Shown piece after piece: positions 19,452 to 27,907 of a DNA stretch of 64,000 bases. This DNA comes from Halomonas maura (lineage in GTDB: Bacteria > Pseudomonadota > Gammaproteobacteria > Pseudomonadales > Halomonadaceae). Position 1 is the first letter of the stretch. Each line of letters starts with the position of its first letter. A model generated the notes under the pieces. The model was given only the letters and a program-made list of their open reading frames with translations, was not told the origin of the DNA and made no database searches. Position numbers and translations under genes: made by a program. The DNA lies in assembly GCF_030409305.1 (NCBI RefSeq), contig NZ_JAUFPQ010000012.1, forward strand, positions 62,001 to 126,000, given 5' to 3'.

Positions 19452-19664
19452 CGGCTCGTGCACGAGCCCGGTCAAAGTACTCATTTACACCGCGTAAACT
19501 CCTTCTTTTGACTCGCGACCTCCATGTCGCTCGCTCTGCGAGCAGCGAAGCTGCCCAAATCGGCAGTCCTTGCCGATTTGTCACCGATGTTTTCCTTGTG
19601 ACCCACATGGAAGTGGCAAATGCGTTGGTCCGCCGGGAGCGGGCCTAGCCTTGGCCATCGCTCG
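19452..19664 (-). repeat. Dispersed intergenic repeat, family B, copy 2 (inverted)
   Basis: Reverse-complement relative of 10546-10700. Common blocks are GGCTAGGCCCG, CCAACGCATTT, TGTGGGTCACAAGG, GTAAATGAG and CCGGGCTCG. This copy has an extra central section with small hairpins (AAATCGGCA with TGCCGATTT). Together with the short family A copy it fills most of the gap, leaving no room for a gene. Confidence 0.55.
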
Positions 19665-19790
19665 TCGACTTTTCAGACAAAGCTTAGCCTTTCCCCGGTG
19701 CCCACCATCGCTGGGAGCTTTGAAGTGAGCTCTCAACATCAAAACCTGACCCGGTGCGAATCCACTGCAGCCGCTCGCCGCGACGCGACG

Positions 19791-20156
19791 TCATGTTGTC
19801 TGCTCCATGAGCTCGATTTTTCTGCCGTCGGGATCCTGGACGATGTGGACCACCCCCTCGGCGATGGTATGCCGCTTCAGCGTCTCGAGGTGCGGCACGA
19901 TCTGCTCGAGGTTCGGTACGCGAAAGCCGAGTCGCGCATTGTCCACCGACTCACCTTCGCGCAACGGATATAGCTCGAACACCATGCCCGCATCCTGCGA
20001 GGCGTAGTGGATCGGGCCGTCGCCATGCTGCTCCTTCACGAAGCGAAAGCCCAGGAGCTCGTAGAATCGCTTGCTGGCCTCCAGCTCCTTGCAGCGCAGG
20101 ACGAGCAGGGTGATCTGCAGGGCAGGCATGTCCCTGTCTTGTGATGACTCAGTCAT
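19791..20156 (-). CDS. VOC/glyoxalase-family protein
   Basis: 121-residue protein of the vicinal-oxygen-chelate (glyoxalase/bleomycin-resistance) superfamily: ITLLVLRCKELEASKRFYELLGF at the N-terminus and HIVQDPDGRKIELME at the C-terminus are the family signatures. The substrate is unknown. The start at 20156 lies inside the end of the upstream gene (8-base ATGACTGA overlap), suggesting coupling; Met 10 (20129) is an alternative. No signal peptide. Confidence 0.8.
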   Translation of the reverse strand: MTESSQDRDMPALQITLLVLRCKELEASKRFYELLGFRFVKEQHGDGPIHYASQDAGMVFELYPLREGESVDNARLGFRVPNLEQIVPHLETLKRHTIAEGVVHIVQDPDGRKIELMEQTT

Positions 20157-20559
20157 ACACCTCGATAAACCACTTGGGTTTCATTCGCCCGAAGTCCCGC
20201 CGGACGTGGGATCTCAGATTCTTCCTGGAATCCAGCACCAAGGCGCATCCCCCTTGCCTGACGAACACGACCCAGTGCCAGAACGCCCGGCCGCCTTGCC
20301 GATGCCACTTGATGGAAAGCAAGGCCTTGTCAGGCAGGGCGTCCCAGGACGTGAATGGCGTCTCCGCTGGCGATGTGGCCATGTGGAAGGCCGAGAGCAG
20401 GGTTCGCACATGCCGGGTATCGGACCACAACGTCTTGTCCTCGGCATGAATCCCCAAGCCGTTGGCCACTCGCTTGGCGTCTGGGTAGGACACGCCGGCG
20501 AGGGCAGCACTCGCGGCAATGCCGCAACCCGACAGTTCTTCCTGGATGACCGGTTCCAT
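20149..20559 (-). CDS. Cysteine-peptidase-like (C39-type fold) protein
   Basis: 136-residue protein resembling double-glycine/C39-like papain-fold peptidases. The candidate catalytic triad is Cys in LSGCGIAASAALAG (near residue 12), His in FWHWVVF (near residue 93) and Asp in LVLDSRK. It has no transporter domains and no signal peptide, so it is a stand-alone small enzyme of unknown substrate. The start at 20559 is inferred from where homology-like sequence begins; the frame is open 54 codons further upstream but that part is low-complexity. Overlaps the VOC gene by 8 bases. Confidence 0.6.
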   Translation of the reverse strand: MEPVIQEELSGCGIAASAALAGVSYPDAKRVANGLGIHAEDKTLWSDTRHVRTLLSAFHMATSPAETPFTSWDALPDKALLSIKWHRQGGRAFWHWVVFVRQGGCALVLDSRKNLRSHVRRDFGRMKPKWFIEVYD

Positions 20560-20711
20560 GTCAATTCCAATGCATAGCGACTGACGAATGATGACATGGC
20601 CTGACCGACGATCCATAGGGAAACTCGACGGCGACCGATTGCGGCTCGTGGGGCGGCTAGGTAGAGTCTCGCCATCTCGAAGGGCGAACCGGTCAGGGCG
20701 AGGCATAGGGC

Positions 20712-22163
20712 ATGGCGACACTGATGATCCAGGGCACCACCTCGGATGCCGGCAAGAGCACGCTGGTGGCGGGGCTGTGCCGGCTGTTGGCCCGGCGCGG
20801 CGTGTCGGTGGCGCCCTTCAAGCCCCAGAACATGGCGCTCAACAGCGCCGTGACGCCGGAGGGTGGCGAGATCGGCCGCTCCACGGCCTTGCAGGCGCTG
20901 GCGGCAGGCGTGGCGCCTCACTGCGATATGAACCCGGTGCTGCTCAAGCCCGAGACCGACCGCGGCGCCCAAGTGATCCTCGACGGCCGGGTCTATGGCC
21001 ACATGGACGCCCTCGATTATCACGCCTTCAAGCGCCAGGCGAGGGAGACCGTGCTTTCGGCCTGGGATCGGCTGTCGTCACGCCACGATCTCATCATCGC
21101 CGAAGGCGCCGGCAGCCCCGCCGAGATCAACCTGCGCCACAACGACATCGCCAATATGGGCTTCGCCGAGGCGGTGGACTGCCCGGTGTGGCTGGTCGCC
21201 GACATCGACCGCGGCGGGGTCTTCGCGCAGCTGGTGGGCACCCTCGCGCTGCTCAGCGACAGCGAGCGCGCGCGCACCACCGGACTCGTGATCAACCGCT
21301 TCCGTGGCGATCTTGCGCTGCTCGAACCGGGCCTCGACTGGCTTACCGGCCACACCGGCAAGCCGGTGCTGGGTGTGCTGCCCCATCTGAACGGGCTGCT
21401 GCTGGACGCCGAGGACGGCCTGGGACTCACCCAGAGCGCCGCCGAGGCGCCGGGACTCCGCGTGGTGGTGCCGGCGCTGCCGCGGATCAGCAACCACACC
21501 GACCTGGACGCGCTGCGCCTGCATCCGCGGGTCGCGCTGACCCTGGTGGGGCCGGGCCGTGCCATCCCGCCCGCCGACGTCATCCTGCTGCCCGGCAGCA
21601 AGAGCACGGCCAGCGACCTGGCCTGGCTGCGTCGCGAGGGCTGGGAAGCGGCGATTCGGCGCCACCTGCGCTACGGCGGCCGAGTGCTCGGGATCTGCGG
21701 CGGCTTCCAGATGCTCGGCGAGGCGATCGACGACCCGGAGGGCCTCGAGGGCGAGCCGGGCAGCGTGCCGGGGCTGGGGCTGCTGGCGATGCGTACCCGC
21801 ATGGTGGCCGGCAAGCAGCTGCGCAACGTGCGCGGTCGGCTTGCCGGCGAAGACGTGGCGGTGAGCGGCTACGAGATCCACACCGGCGTCAGCGACGGTC
21901 CGGCGCTGGCTCGGCCGCTGCTCGACCTCGGCGGCCGGCCGGACGGCGCGGTCAGCGAGGATGGCCAGGTGATCGGTACCTACCTGCACGGACTGTTCGA
22001 CGAGGCACCGGCCGCCGCGGCGCTGCTGGCGCGCCTGGGGCTGGAAGGCGAGGGTGCCGCCGTGGACCTGGCCGCCCATCGCGAGCGTCAGCTCGACCGG
22101 CTGGCGGATGCCCTGGAGGCGAGCCTGGACCCGGCCGCCGTCCGGCCACTGCTGGGGGGCTGA
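20712..22163 (+). CDS. cobQ: Cobyric acid synthase CobQ
   Basis: Amidates side chains b, d, e and g of adenosylcobyrinate a,c-diamide using glutamine and ATP. The 483-residue protein has the P-loop [36 protein letters not shown], and a C-terminal amidotransferase domain with nucleophile Cys in [12 protein letters not shown] and histidine in [10 protein letters not shown]. Full length. It lies about 4 kb from bluB with its own promoter region; no B12-box-like riboswitch was found in the 150 bases before it. Confidence 0.95.
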   Translation: MATLMIQGTTSDAGKSTLVAGLCRLLARRGVSVAPFKPQNMALNSAVTPEGGEIGRSTALQALAAGVAPHCDMNPVLLKPETDRGAQVILDGRVYGHMDALDYHAFKRQARETVLSAWDRLSSRHDLIIAEGAGSPAEINLRHNDIANMGFAEAVDCPVWLVADIDRGGVFAQLVGTLALLSDSERARTTGLVINRFRGDLALLEPGLDWLTGHTGKPVLGVLPHLNGLLLDAEDGLGLTQSAAEAPGLRVVVPALPRISNHTDLDALRLHPRVALTLVGPGRAIPPADVILLPGSKSTASDLAWLRREGWEAAIRRHLRYGGRVLGICGGFQMLGEAIDDPEGLEGEPGSVPGLGLLAMRTRMVAGKQLRNVRGRLAGEDVAVSGYEIHTGVSDGPALARPLLDLGGRPDGAVSEDGQVIGTYLHGLFDEAPAAAALLARLGLEGEGAAVDLAAHRERQLDRLADALEASLDPAAVRPLLGG

Positions 22164-22602
22164 CACCGACGTCCGGGCGGTCCTGGGCGAAGGGATCGGG
22201 CACAGGGCATGGCGCCGGGGTATCGCTGCCAGGGGTAACGAGGTGCCGGGTGGCGGCCCTTCCGGGGGCGTTGAAGGAGCGACGGGATTGTGGCTACCCC
22301 TGCCCCTCATGCATGATCGACCCCGTGGTCCGGTGGCTGCGTAGCGGCCGACGGGGCCGATCATGTCCTCCTGAACCCGGAAGGTGCGGTGGCGCCATGT
22401 CGGGCGTCACGAGGCAGCCAATGGCGTGACCTCGATCCTCCCCCTGACCCGTGGTGGCCCCAAGCGGGGCGCCTCCCGAGGGCGCCACGCGCTGGAGATG
22501 GGCAGGGTCGTTGGGTAACATCACCCGCTCGGTGATGCACCGGCCGTTCTCGCAGCGCTTCAGTTCCTCCGCGCTTTCGTCTTCCAAAGGCAACAGGGTC
22601 CC
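22164..22602. other. Intergenic stretch between cobQ and panP
   Basis: About 440 bases. Several open frames on both strands are GC-bias shadows with no recognisable sequence. A GC-rich inverted repeat lies near 22470-22490 (GGCGCC arms). The last 100 bases are less GC-rich and probably hold the panP promoter. No gene is called. Confidence 0.5.
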
Positions 22603-24276
22603 ATGGCTAAGCAATCAAAGGTCGCCGAAAGCAGCTGGGAAAATCTGCTGAGGATCTTCACCGTCCCTGAAGCACCGGGGTCGACGCTGAACCGTCTGGA
22701 CAGGGATATTTCGGCGAATCTCACCGGCTTCCTTCAGGAGCACATCGTCGCGGAAGATCACGATCTGGTCAGGATCGAGCGGGACTTCAACGATACCAGG
22801 ATCCCTGATGCGCCCGCTTTCGTCTCGGATCAGACCCAGTTCCTGCTCGACAAGGTGGTCGCGCAATCGGTGCATACCGCGTCGCCCAGCTTCGTCGGCC
22901 ACATGACGTCGGCGCTGCCCTACTTCATGATCCCGCTGTCGAAGATCATGATCGCGCTGAACCAGAACCTGGTGAAGACCGAAACGTCCAAGGCCTTCAC
23001 GCCGCTGGAGCGTCAGGTGCTGGGCATGCTGCATCGCCTGATCTATGGCCAGCCCGGTGATTTCTACGACAGTTGGTTGCACCACAGCGAGAGCCGTCTC
23101 GGCGCCTTCTGCTCCGGCGGCACCGTCGCCAATATCACCGCGCTCTGGGCCGCCCGCAACCGGGCCTTCGGTCCCGACGGCGAGTTTCCGGGCATCGGCC
23201 ACAGCGGCATCTTCGGCGCCATGCGTCACTATGACTGTGACGGCGCCGCGGTGTTGGTCTCACAACGCGGCCACTACTCGCTATCCAAGGCGGCCGATGT
23301 GCTGGGTATCGGACGCGATCAGATGGTCGCCGTCGAGACGGACGGCTACAACCGCATCCGGCCCGATGCCCTGGTCGCCACGTTGAAGCGGCTCGAGCGG
23401 CAGAGGATTCGCCCCTTCGCGCTGGTCGGCATCGCCGGCACGACCGAGACCGGCAACATCGACCCGCTGGACAGCCTGGCCGACATCGCCGCGGAGCGGG
23501 GGATTCATTTCCACGTGGATGCCGCCTGGGGCGGTCCGACGCTGTTCTCCGAGCGCTACCGCCCGCGTCTCGCCGGCATCGAGCGGGCCGACTCCGTCAC
23601 CATCGACGCGCACAAGCAGCTCTATGTGCCGATGGGAGCGGGAATGGTGCTGTTCCGCGAGCCGTCAGCGCTCGGCAGCATCGAGCATCATGCCCAGTAC
23701 ATCATTCGCCAGGGATCCAAGGATCTGGGCAGCACCACCCTGGAAGGCTCCCGTCCCGGCATGGCGATGCTGGTGCAGTCGGCGCTGAAGATCATCGGTC
23801 GTCAGGGGTATGCGATGCTGATCGACAATGGCATCCAGCTGGCGCGACGCTTCGCCGATCGGGTCATGGCGCTCGATGACTTCGAGCTGATCAGCGAGCC
23901 GGAGCTCAATATCCTCACCTATCGCTGGGCGCCCGCCGAGGTTCAGGCGCTGCTGGGCGAGGCCGACAGCGCGCTGCGCCAGCGGATCAACGAGTTCCTG
24001 AACCGCATGACGCAATCCATCCAGAAGGTCCAGCGCGAGCGGGGCAAGGCCTTCGTGTCGCGAACCCGACTGACGCCTGAGCACTACGAAGGTCAGGCCA
24101 TCACGGTCTTCCGGGTCGTGCTGGCCAATCCCCTGACCACCGACCAGGTGCTGCGGGAGCTCGTCGAGGAGCAGCGGCAGATCGCCGGGGAGATGCTGGA
24201 CAGCGCCGGCTTCGCCGACTTGAGGCACCTGCTGGACACCAGGAGCGGCTGGGGGCGGTCGGGCGAGGGGCGCTAG
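22603..24276 (+). CDS. panP: Pyridoxal-dependent aspartate 1-decarboxylase PanP
   Basis: Group II PLP decarboxylase that makes beta-alanine from aspartate for pantothenate and CoA, replacing PanD in Vibrio-like and halophilic gammaproteobacteria. The 557-residue protein starts with the PanP-type LLRIFTVPEAPGSTL, then HTASPSFVGHMTSALPYFM and FCSGGTVANITALWAAR. The Schiff-base lysine is in IDAHKQLYVPMGAG, preceded by VDAAWGG. No frameshift seen. Monocistronic: nearest neighbours are unrelated. The product name rests on close resemblance to PanP rather than glutamate decarboxylase. Confidence 0.88.
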   Translation: MAKQSKVAESSWENLLRIFTVPEAPGSTLNRLDRDISANLTGFLQEHIVAEDHDLVRIERDFNDTRIPDAPAFVSDQTQFLLDKVVAQSVHTASPSFVGHMTSALPYFMIPLSKIMIALNQNLVKTETSKAFTPLERQVLGMLHRLIYGQPGDFYDSWLHHSESRLGAFCSGGTVANITALWAARNRAFGPDGEFPGIGHSGIFGAMRHYDCDGAAVLVSQRGHYSLSKAADVLGIGRDQMVAVETDGYNRIRPDALVATLKRLERQRIRPFALVGIAGTTETGNIDPLDSLADIAAERGIHFHVDAAWGGPTLFSERYRPRLAGIERADSVTIDAHKQLYVPMGAGMVLFREPSALGSIEHHAQYIIRQGSKDLGSTTLEGSRPGMAMLVQSALKIIGRQGYAMLIDNGIQLARRFADRVMALDDFELISEPELNILTYRWAPAEVQALLGEADSALRQRINEFLNRMTQSIQKVQRERGKAFVSRTRLTPEHYEGQAITVFRVVLANPLTTDQVLRELVEEQRQIAGEMLDSAGFADLRHLLDTRSGWGRSGEGR

Positions 24277-24350
24277 CACGGCACCAAGCGCCCCGGCCCG
24301 CATGCCACGCGGCCGTACACCCCTCCGTCACCGCCGTGGCCCACGCCGCC

Positions 24351-24425
24351 CTCCAAGGGCGCCGACTCGACCGCCCGGCCGACGGCCTGGCGGCGAGCCT
24401 GGACGTGCCCGCCGTCGAGGCGCGG
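24351..24425 (+). pseudogene. Possible relic of a second cobQ 3' end
   Basis: In the frame starting at 24351 the translation runs RRLDRPADGLAASLDVPAVE. This resembles the cobQ C-terminus at 22085-22150 ([20 protein letters not shown]), and the DNA is also alike (GGCGAGCCTGGAC shared). There is no start and no rest of the gene. Only about 25 codons match, so chance similarity in GC-rich DNA is possible. Confidence 0.35.
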
Positions 24426-24426
24426 G

Positions 24427-25200
24427 TCAGCCGCCCAGGCCGGCCACGTTGAAGACGCCGGGGTCGTCGCTGATCACCGCGTCCACCCCCCAGTCCCAGC
24501 GCGGCGCGAAGCGCGCCGGGTCGTTGGCGGTGTAGCAGACCAGGGCGAGGCCGGCCGCCTTGATGGCCCGGGCGCGGCCCTCGCTCAGCCGCTTCCACTT
24601 GGCGTGCACGCTGAACGCCTCGAGGGCCCGGCAGCGGCGTTGCCAGTCCCGGGGCACCCGGTCGAACAGCAGGCCCAGGGCCAGCGCCTCGGCCGGGGCG
24701 AGGCGTCGGCTGTGGGCCAGGGCCGTGGCGTCGAAGGACGACAGCAGCCGCCGCTCCGCGGGCAGGGCCTCCAGGACCCGCGGTACCACCGCCTCGGCCA
24801 GGGCCTCGGGGGCATGGCCGCGGTTGACCTTGAGCTCGAGGTTGGCGCCCATGCCGAGTGCGGCCAGCAGCACCAGCATCTCCTCCAGGGTGGCCATGGG
24901 CTCGCCGGCGAAGGCCGGGTCGAACCAGCCGCCGGCATCGAGGTGCTGGAGCTGGGCGAGGGTCAGGTCGGCCAGCCGGCCGCGGCCGTCGCTGCAGCGC
25001 TTGAGGTCCCGGTCGTGCCAGATCACCGGGGTATCGTCGCCGAGCAGTTGCACGTCCAGTTCCACCCAGTCGATGCCGGCGTCATGGGCCGCGCGCACCG
25101 CGGCCAGGGTGTTCTCCGGGGCCCGCGCGGAAAGCCCGCGATGGGCGATCAGGCGGGGCAGGGCGAGGTCGGGATGGGGCATGGGCGTCCTTGTCGTCAT
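24427..25200 (-). CDS. Glycerophosphodiester phosphodiesterase
   Basis: Hydrolyses glycerophosphodiesters to glycerol-3-phosphate and an alcohol. The 257-residue protein contains the GDPD signature LIAHRGLSARAPENTLAA, the metal-binding VELDVQLLGDDTPVIWHD, NLELKVNRG, and a C-terminal WGVDAVISDDP. No signal peptide, so a cytoplasmic UgpQ-like role is likely. The start at 25200 (MTTRTPMPH) is chosen over the longer open frame; Met at 25182 is possible. Confidence 0.88.
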   Translation of the reverse strand: MTTRTPMPHPDLALPRLIAHRGLSARAPENTLAAVRAAHDAGIDWVELDVQLLGDDTPVIWHDRDLKRCSDGRGRLADLTLAQLQHLDAGGWFDPAFAGEPMATLEEMLVLLAALGMGANLELKVNRGHAPEALAEAVVPRVLEALPAERRLLSSFDATALAHSRRLAPAEALALGLLFDRVPRDWQRRCRALEAFSVHAKWKRLSEGRARAIKAAGLALVCYTANDPARFAPRWDWGVDAVISDDPGVFNVAGLGG

Positions 25201-25520
25201 GGCCGGGGCAGGCTGGGTGCCATCGCCATAGCCTAGCAGTCTGTCGGGCTTGACCGGTCGTCGCGAGAAATGCGGTTCTCGAGTCAAGTTTATCGATCTG
25301 ATGAGGCGAATAGCCCGCAATTTAAACGAATCGGATCGAATGAAATTGGCCGAAGACCGGGTTCCGCAGTAGAGCAGTGTCAGGTCCGACAGGCTGCTGG
25401 CGCCCTGGCGGCGTGTCGAACACTGGCCAGCCCCGGGAGTCCTTCGAGCGGATGTGCTAGGCTGCGCGATTTCGTTCCCGGCGCCGCGGCCGGGAGTCAG
25501 GCGCGAGAGAGGAGCCGTCG
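25201..25520. other. Divergent intergenic region
   Basis: About 320 bases between the divergently transcribed phosphodiesterase and the 25521 gene. No ORF with support. A locally AT-richer patch (25290-25345) is the likely promoter zone. Confidence 0.4.
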
Positions 25521-26093
25521 ATGCGAGTCGTGAATATCAACAACGAGGCACAGCGCGAGGCCTGCCTGGCGCGGCTGTGCGCCGAGGTCTATGGGCACCA
25601 GGCCGGCATCGCACCGCTGGCGACCTTCGCCGGGGTGCTGGGGGTACTGGTCAAGCAGGAGGCGGCCAGGGTGGTGGCGCTGGTCGATGGTCAGTCCCGG
25701 CCGGTGGCCCTGGCACTGCTGGTGCTGGACGAGGCGGGTGTCGGCATGACCGTCATGCAACTGGCGGAGCTTGCCAGCGACAGCGTGGAGGCCCCGGCCC
25801 AGCGCCTGGTCGGCGAGCTCGCCCTGCGCGCCCCGCTGCGGGTCGATGCGCTTAACGAGACCCAGGAGGCGCGTTTCCGCCAGGCGGGCATCACGCGCTG
25901 GCTGCAGGGCAAGCAGGGCGTGCGCATCGGCCTCTCGGCCAAGCACCCGGCCAGCGGGCTCGACGACCTGCCGCGAACCCTGACGGTGGACGAGGGCTCC
26001 ATCGTGCAGTCCTTCAAGCGGGACCGGGCCCAGTTCGACGACTACAAGCAGCGCTTCGTGCGCGGTCTGGAGCGCTTCCCCGCCTCCCTGTGA
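25521..26093 (+). CDS. Uncharacterised 190-residue protein
   Basis: Not recognised. An AGAGGAG ribosome site precedes the ATG, and codon usage is typical of the host, so the gene is real. The protein is soluble, with no signal peptide or membrane segment. The middle (residues 40-130) has alternating hydrophobic strands and a helix (VVALVDGQSRPVALALLVLD) reminiscent of acetyltransferase-like folds, but no acetyl-CoA loop is evident. The C-terminus is charged. It stands alone, facing the end of azurin. Confidence 0.7.
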   Translation: MRVVNINNEAQREACLARLCAEVYGHQAGIAPLATFAGVLGVLVKQEAARVVALVDGQSRPVALALLVLDEAGVGMTVMQLAELASDSVEAPAQRLVGELALRAPLRVDALNETQEARFRQAGITRWLQGKQGVRIGLSAKHPASGLDDLPRTLTVDEGSIVQSFKRDRAQFDDYKQRFVRGLERFPASL

Positions 26094-26119
26094 GGCGGGA
26101 CCTGGGCGGGGGCCGTCAG

Positions 26120-26584
26120 TCAGTCCTCGCGGACGCTGAAGGTGCCGTTCATGGCGGCATAGTGCCCGGGGAAGGAGCAGAAGAAGGTCAGCTCGCGGCC
26201 GGCCAGCCCCTCGGTGGAGAAGGTGATGCTGGTGCTCTCGCCGCCACCGATCACCTCCGTGCCGGCCAGCACGCGGGGGTCGTCCGCCGGCAGATAGTCG
26301 TTCTCCAGGCCCTCGTTCATGCCGGCCTTGGCCACGGCCTCGTAGTCCTCGGTCGCCGCGAGTACCCAGTTGTGGCCCATCGCGTCCGCCGCCATCCGGC
26401 CGCTGTGCTCCAGGGTCAGGGTGACCTCCCCGCAACGGGCCGGGACGCTGAGGGCGTCGGTGTCGAACTGCATCTGGTCGTTGCTCTCGATCGTCAGCCG
26501 GCAGGCATCGTCCTCGGCCATGGCCGGGGTGGTGGCGAGGGTGGCGGCCAGGGCGGCGGTGATCGGCATCCAGGGCATCTTCAT
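26120..26584 (-). CDS. azu: Azurin, periplasmic blue copper protein
   Basis: Small periplasmic electron carrier. The 154-residue precursor has a signal peptide (MKMPWMPITAALAATL up to AMA) and a mature part starting EDDACRLTIESND. The type 1 copper ligands are visible: His in MGHNW, then Cys, His and Met in FFCSFPGHYAAM. The cysteine pair near the mature N-terminus (ACRL...ARCG) is the usual azurin disulfide. The start at 26584 is supported by GGAG about 8 bases upstream and by the signal peptide; the longer open frame is rejected. Confidence 0.92.
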   Translation of the reverse strand: MKMPWMPITAALAATLATTPAMAEDDACRLTIESNDQMQFDTDALSVPARCGEVTLTLEHSGRMAADAMGHNWVLAATEDYEAVAKAGMNEGLENDYLPADDPRVLAGTEVIGGGESTSITFSTEGLAGRELTFFCSFPGHYAAMNGTFSVRED

Positions 26585-26764
26585 GAGGACTCTCCAAGTT
26601 GTCGTCATTTTAAATGTGTTTCTGTATACACTTTTCGATTCTTTGGTAAACAACTGGCCCTGTCAAGGTACCGCCTTGCGCCTCTCCCTGCCCGACACTT
26701 GACCCCGGCGAGCCGGGGCGCTTGACTGGTCGTCTCTTCCGCCAGCGGCATGAGGACGTCCAGC

Positions 26765-27742
26765 ATGGCCAAGCGTATCCAGTTCGCCCGTACCGGCGGG
26801 CCCGAGGTCCTCGAGCTCATCGAGGTCGCGCCCGCCGAGCCCGGGCCCGGCGAGGTGACGGTGAAGAACCAGGCGGTGGGCCTGAACTTCATCGACATCT
26901 ACTTCCGCACCGGCCTCTACCCGGCGCCCGAGCTGCCCTCCGGGCTCGGTACCGAGGGAGCGGGGACCGTCGAGGCCGTGGGCGAGGGCGTCGAGCACCT
27001 GGCGGTGGGCGACCGCGTCGCCTACGCCCAGGGCCCCCTGGGGGCCTACGCCGAGCGGCACACCCTGCCGGCGGAGAAGGTGGTGGCCCTGCCCGACGCC
27101 ATCGACTGCGAGACCGCCGCGGCCTGCTTGCTCAAGGGCCTGACGGTCCACTATTTGTTGCGCCAGACCTATCCCCTGCAGGGCGGCGAGACCATCCTCT
27201 GGCACGCCGCCGCCGGGGGCGTCGGCTCCATCGCCTGCCAGTGGGCCAGGGCGCTGGGCGTCAAGCTGATCGGGACCGTGAGCTCGCCAGAGAAGGCGGC
27301 CCTGGCCGAGAAGAACGGCGCCTGGGCGACCATCGACTACACCCGGGAGGACGTGGTCGAGCGGGTCCGCGAGCTGACCGGCGGCGAGATGTGTGACGTG
27401 GTCTACGACTCGGTGGGCAAGGACACCTGGGAGCTGTCGCTGGACTGCCTGAAGAAGCGCGGCCTGATGGTCAGTTTCGGCAATGCCTCGGGACCGGTGG
27501 AGGGAGTCAACATCGGCATCCTCAACCAGAAGGGCTCGCTGTACGTCACCCGCCCGAGTCTGAACGGCTATGCCGACACCCGCGAGCAGCTGGAGTGGAT
27601 GGCCGGCGAACTCTTCGACATGCTCGAGAGCGGCCAGGTCACCATCGATATCGCCCAGCGCTACTCGCTCGCCGAGGCCGGCGAGGCCCAGGACGCCCTG
27701 CAGGGCCGCCGGACCACGGGGTCGACCATCCTCTTGCCCTGA
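26765..27742 (+). CDS. qorA: NADPH:quinone oxidoreductase QorA
   Basis: Zinc-free medium-chain dehydrogenase reducing quinones with NADPH. The 325-residue product follows the E. coli Qor pattern closely: GGPEVLELIEV, GLNFIDIYFRTGLYP, GTEGAGTVEAVG, the nucleotide site HAAAGGVGSIACQWA, and LNQKGSLYVTRPSLNGY. The start at 26765 has GAGGACG about 8 bases upstream; ATG 26750 in frame would add five residues. A hairpin follows immediately after the stop. Confidence 0.92.
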   Translation: MAKRIQFARTGGPEVLELIEVAPAEPGPGEVTVKNQAVGLNFIDIYFRTGLYPAPELPSGLGTEGAGTVEAVGEGVEHLAVGDRVAYAQGPLGAYAERHTLPAEKVVALPDAIDCETAAACLLKGLTVHYLLRQTYPLQGGETILWHAAAGGVGSIACQWARALGVKLIGTVSSPEKAALAEKNGAWATIDYTREDVVERVRELTGGEMCDVVYDSVGKDTWELSLDCLKKRGLMVSFGNASGPVEGVNIGILNQKGSLYVTRPSLNGYADTREQLEWMAGELFDMLESGQVTIDIAQRYSLAEAGEAQDALQGRRTTGSTILLP

Positions 27743-27759
27743 CCCGGCTGCGCCGGGTC
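27741..27759. terminator. Hairpin at the qorA stop codon
   Basis: GACCCGGC and GCCGGGTC arms (8 bp, perfect) around TGC, beginning at the last base pair of the stop codon. There is no T-run afterwards. Likely helps end qorA transcription. Confidence 0.4.
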
Positions 27760-27844
27760 GGGAGCTGGAAGATCGTCCGCTTCGCGGACCTAAGCGTGAA
27801 GCTGGAAGACAGCGCTTGAGCCCAGAGTGGCGAATTCAGGCTGC

Positions 27845-27907
27845 CTTCCAGCTTCCAGCTTCCAGCTTCCAGCTTCCAGCTTCCAGCTTCCAGCTTCCAG
27901 CTTCCAG
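27845..27907. repeat. Tandem heptamer repeat, nine copies of CTTCCAG
   Basis: Nine perfect, uninterrupted copies of CTTCCAG, ending exactly at the stop codon (CTA, read TAG on the - strand) of the RpiR-type gene. Inverted partial copies (AGCTGGAAG) lie at about 27763-27771 and 27799-27808, so the region could fold into alternative hairpins between the two convergent genes. Copy number is likely to vary by slippage. Confidence 0.9.

Noticed and set aside
20560..20711. Cobalamin riboswitch before cobQ (also looked for at 10523, 11476 and 15662)
   Set aside because: No B12-box or typical helical layout was recognisable in these gaps; the sequences are dispersed repeats or ordinary leaders. A riboswitch may lie left of the window.
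22294..22614. 106-codon - strand frame before panP
   Set aside because: It overlaps the panP start region and shows no family resemblance or ribosome site.
27845..27907. Tandem array considered as a CRISPR or as a phase-variation tract in the RpiR gene
   Set aside because: Units are 7 bases with no spacers, so it is not a CRISPR. The array lies after the stop codon, so slippage cannot shift the reading frame.
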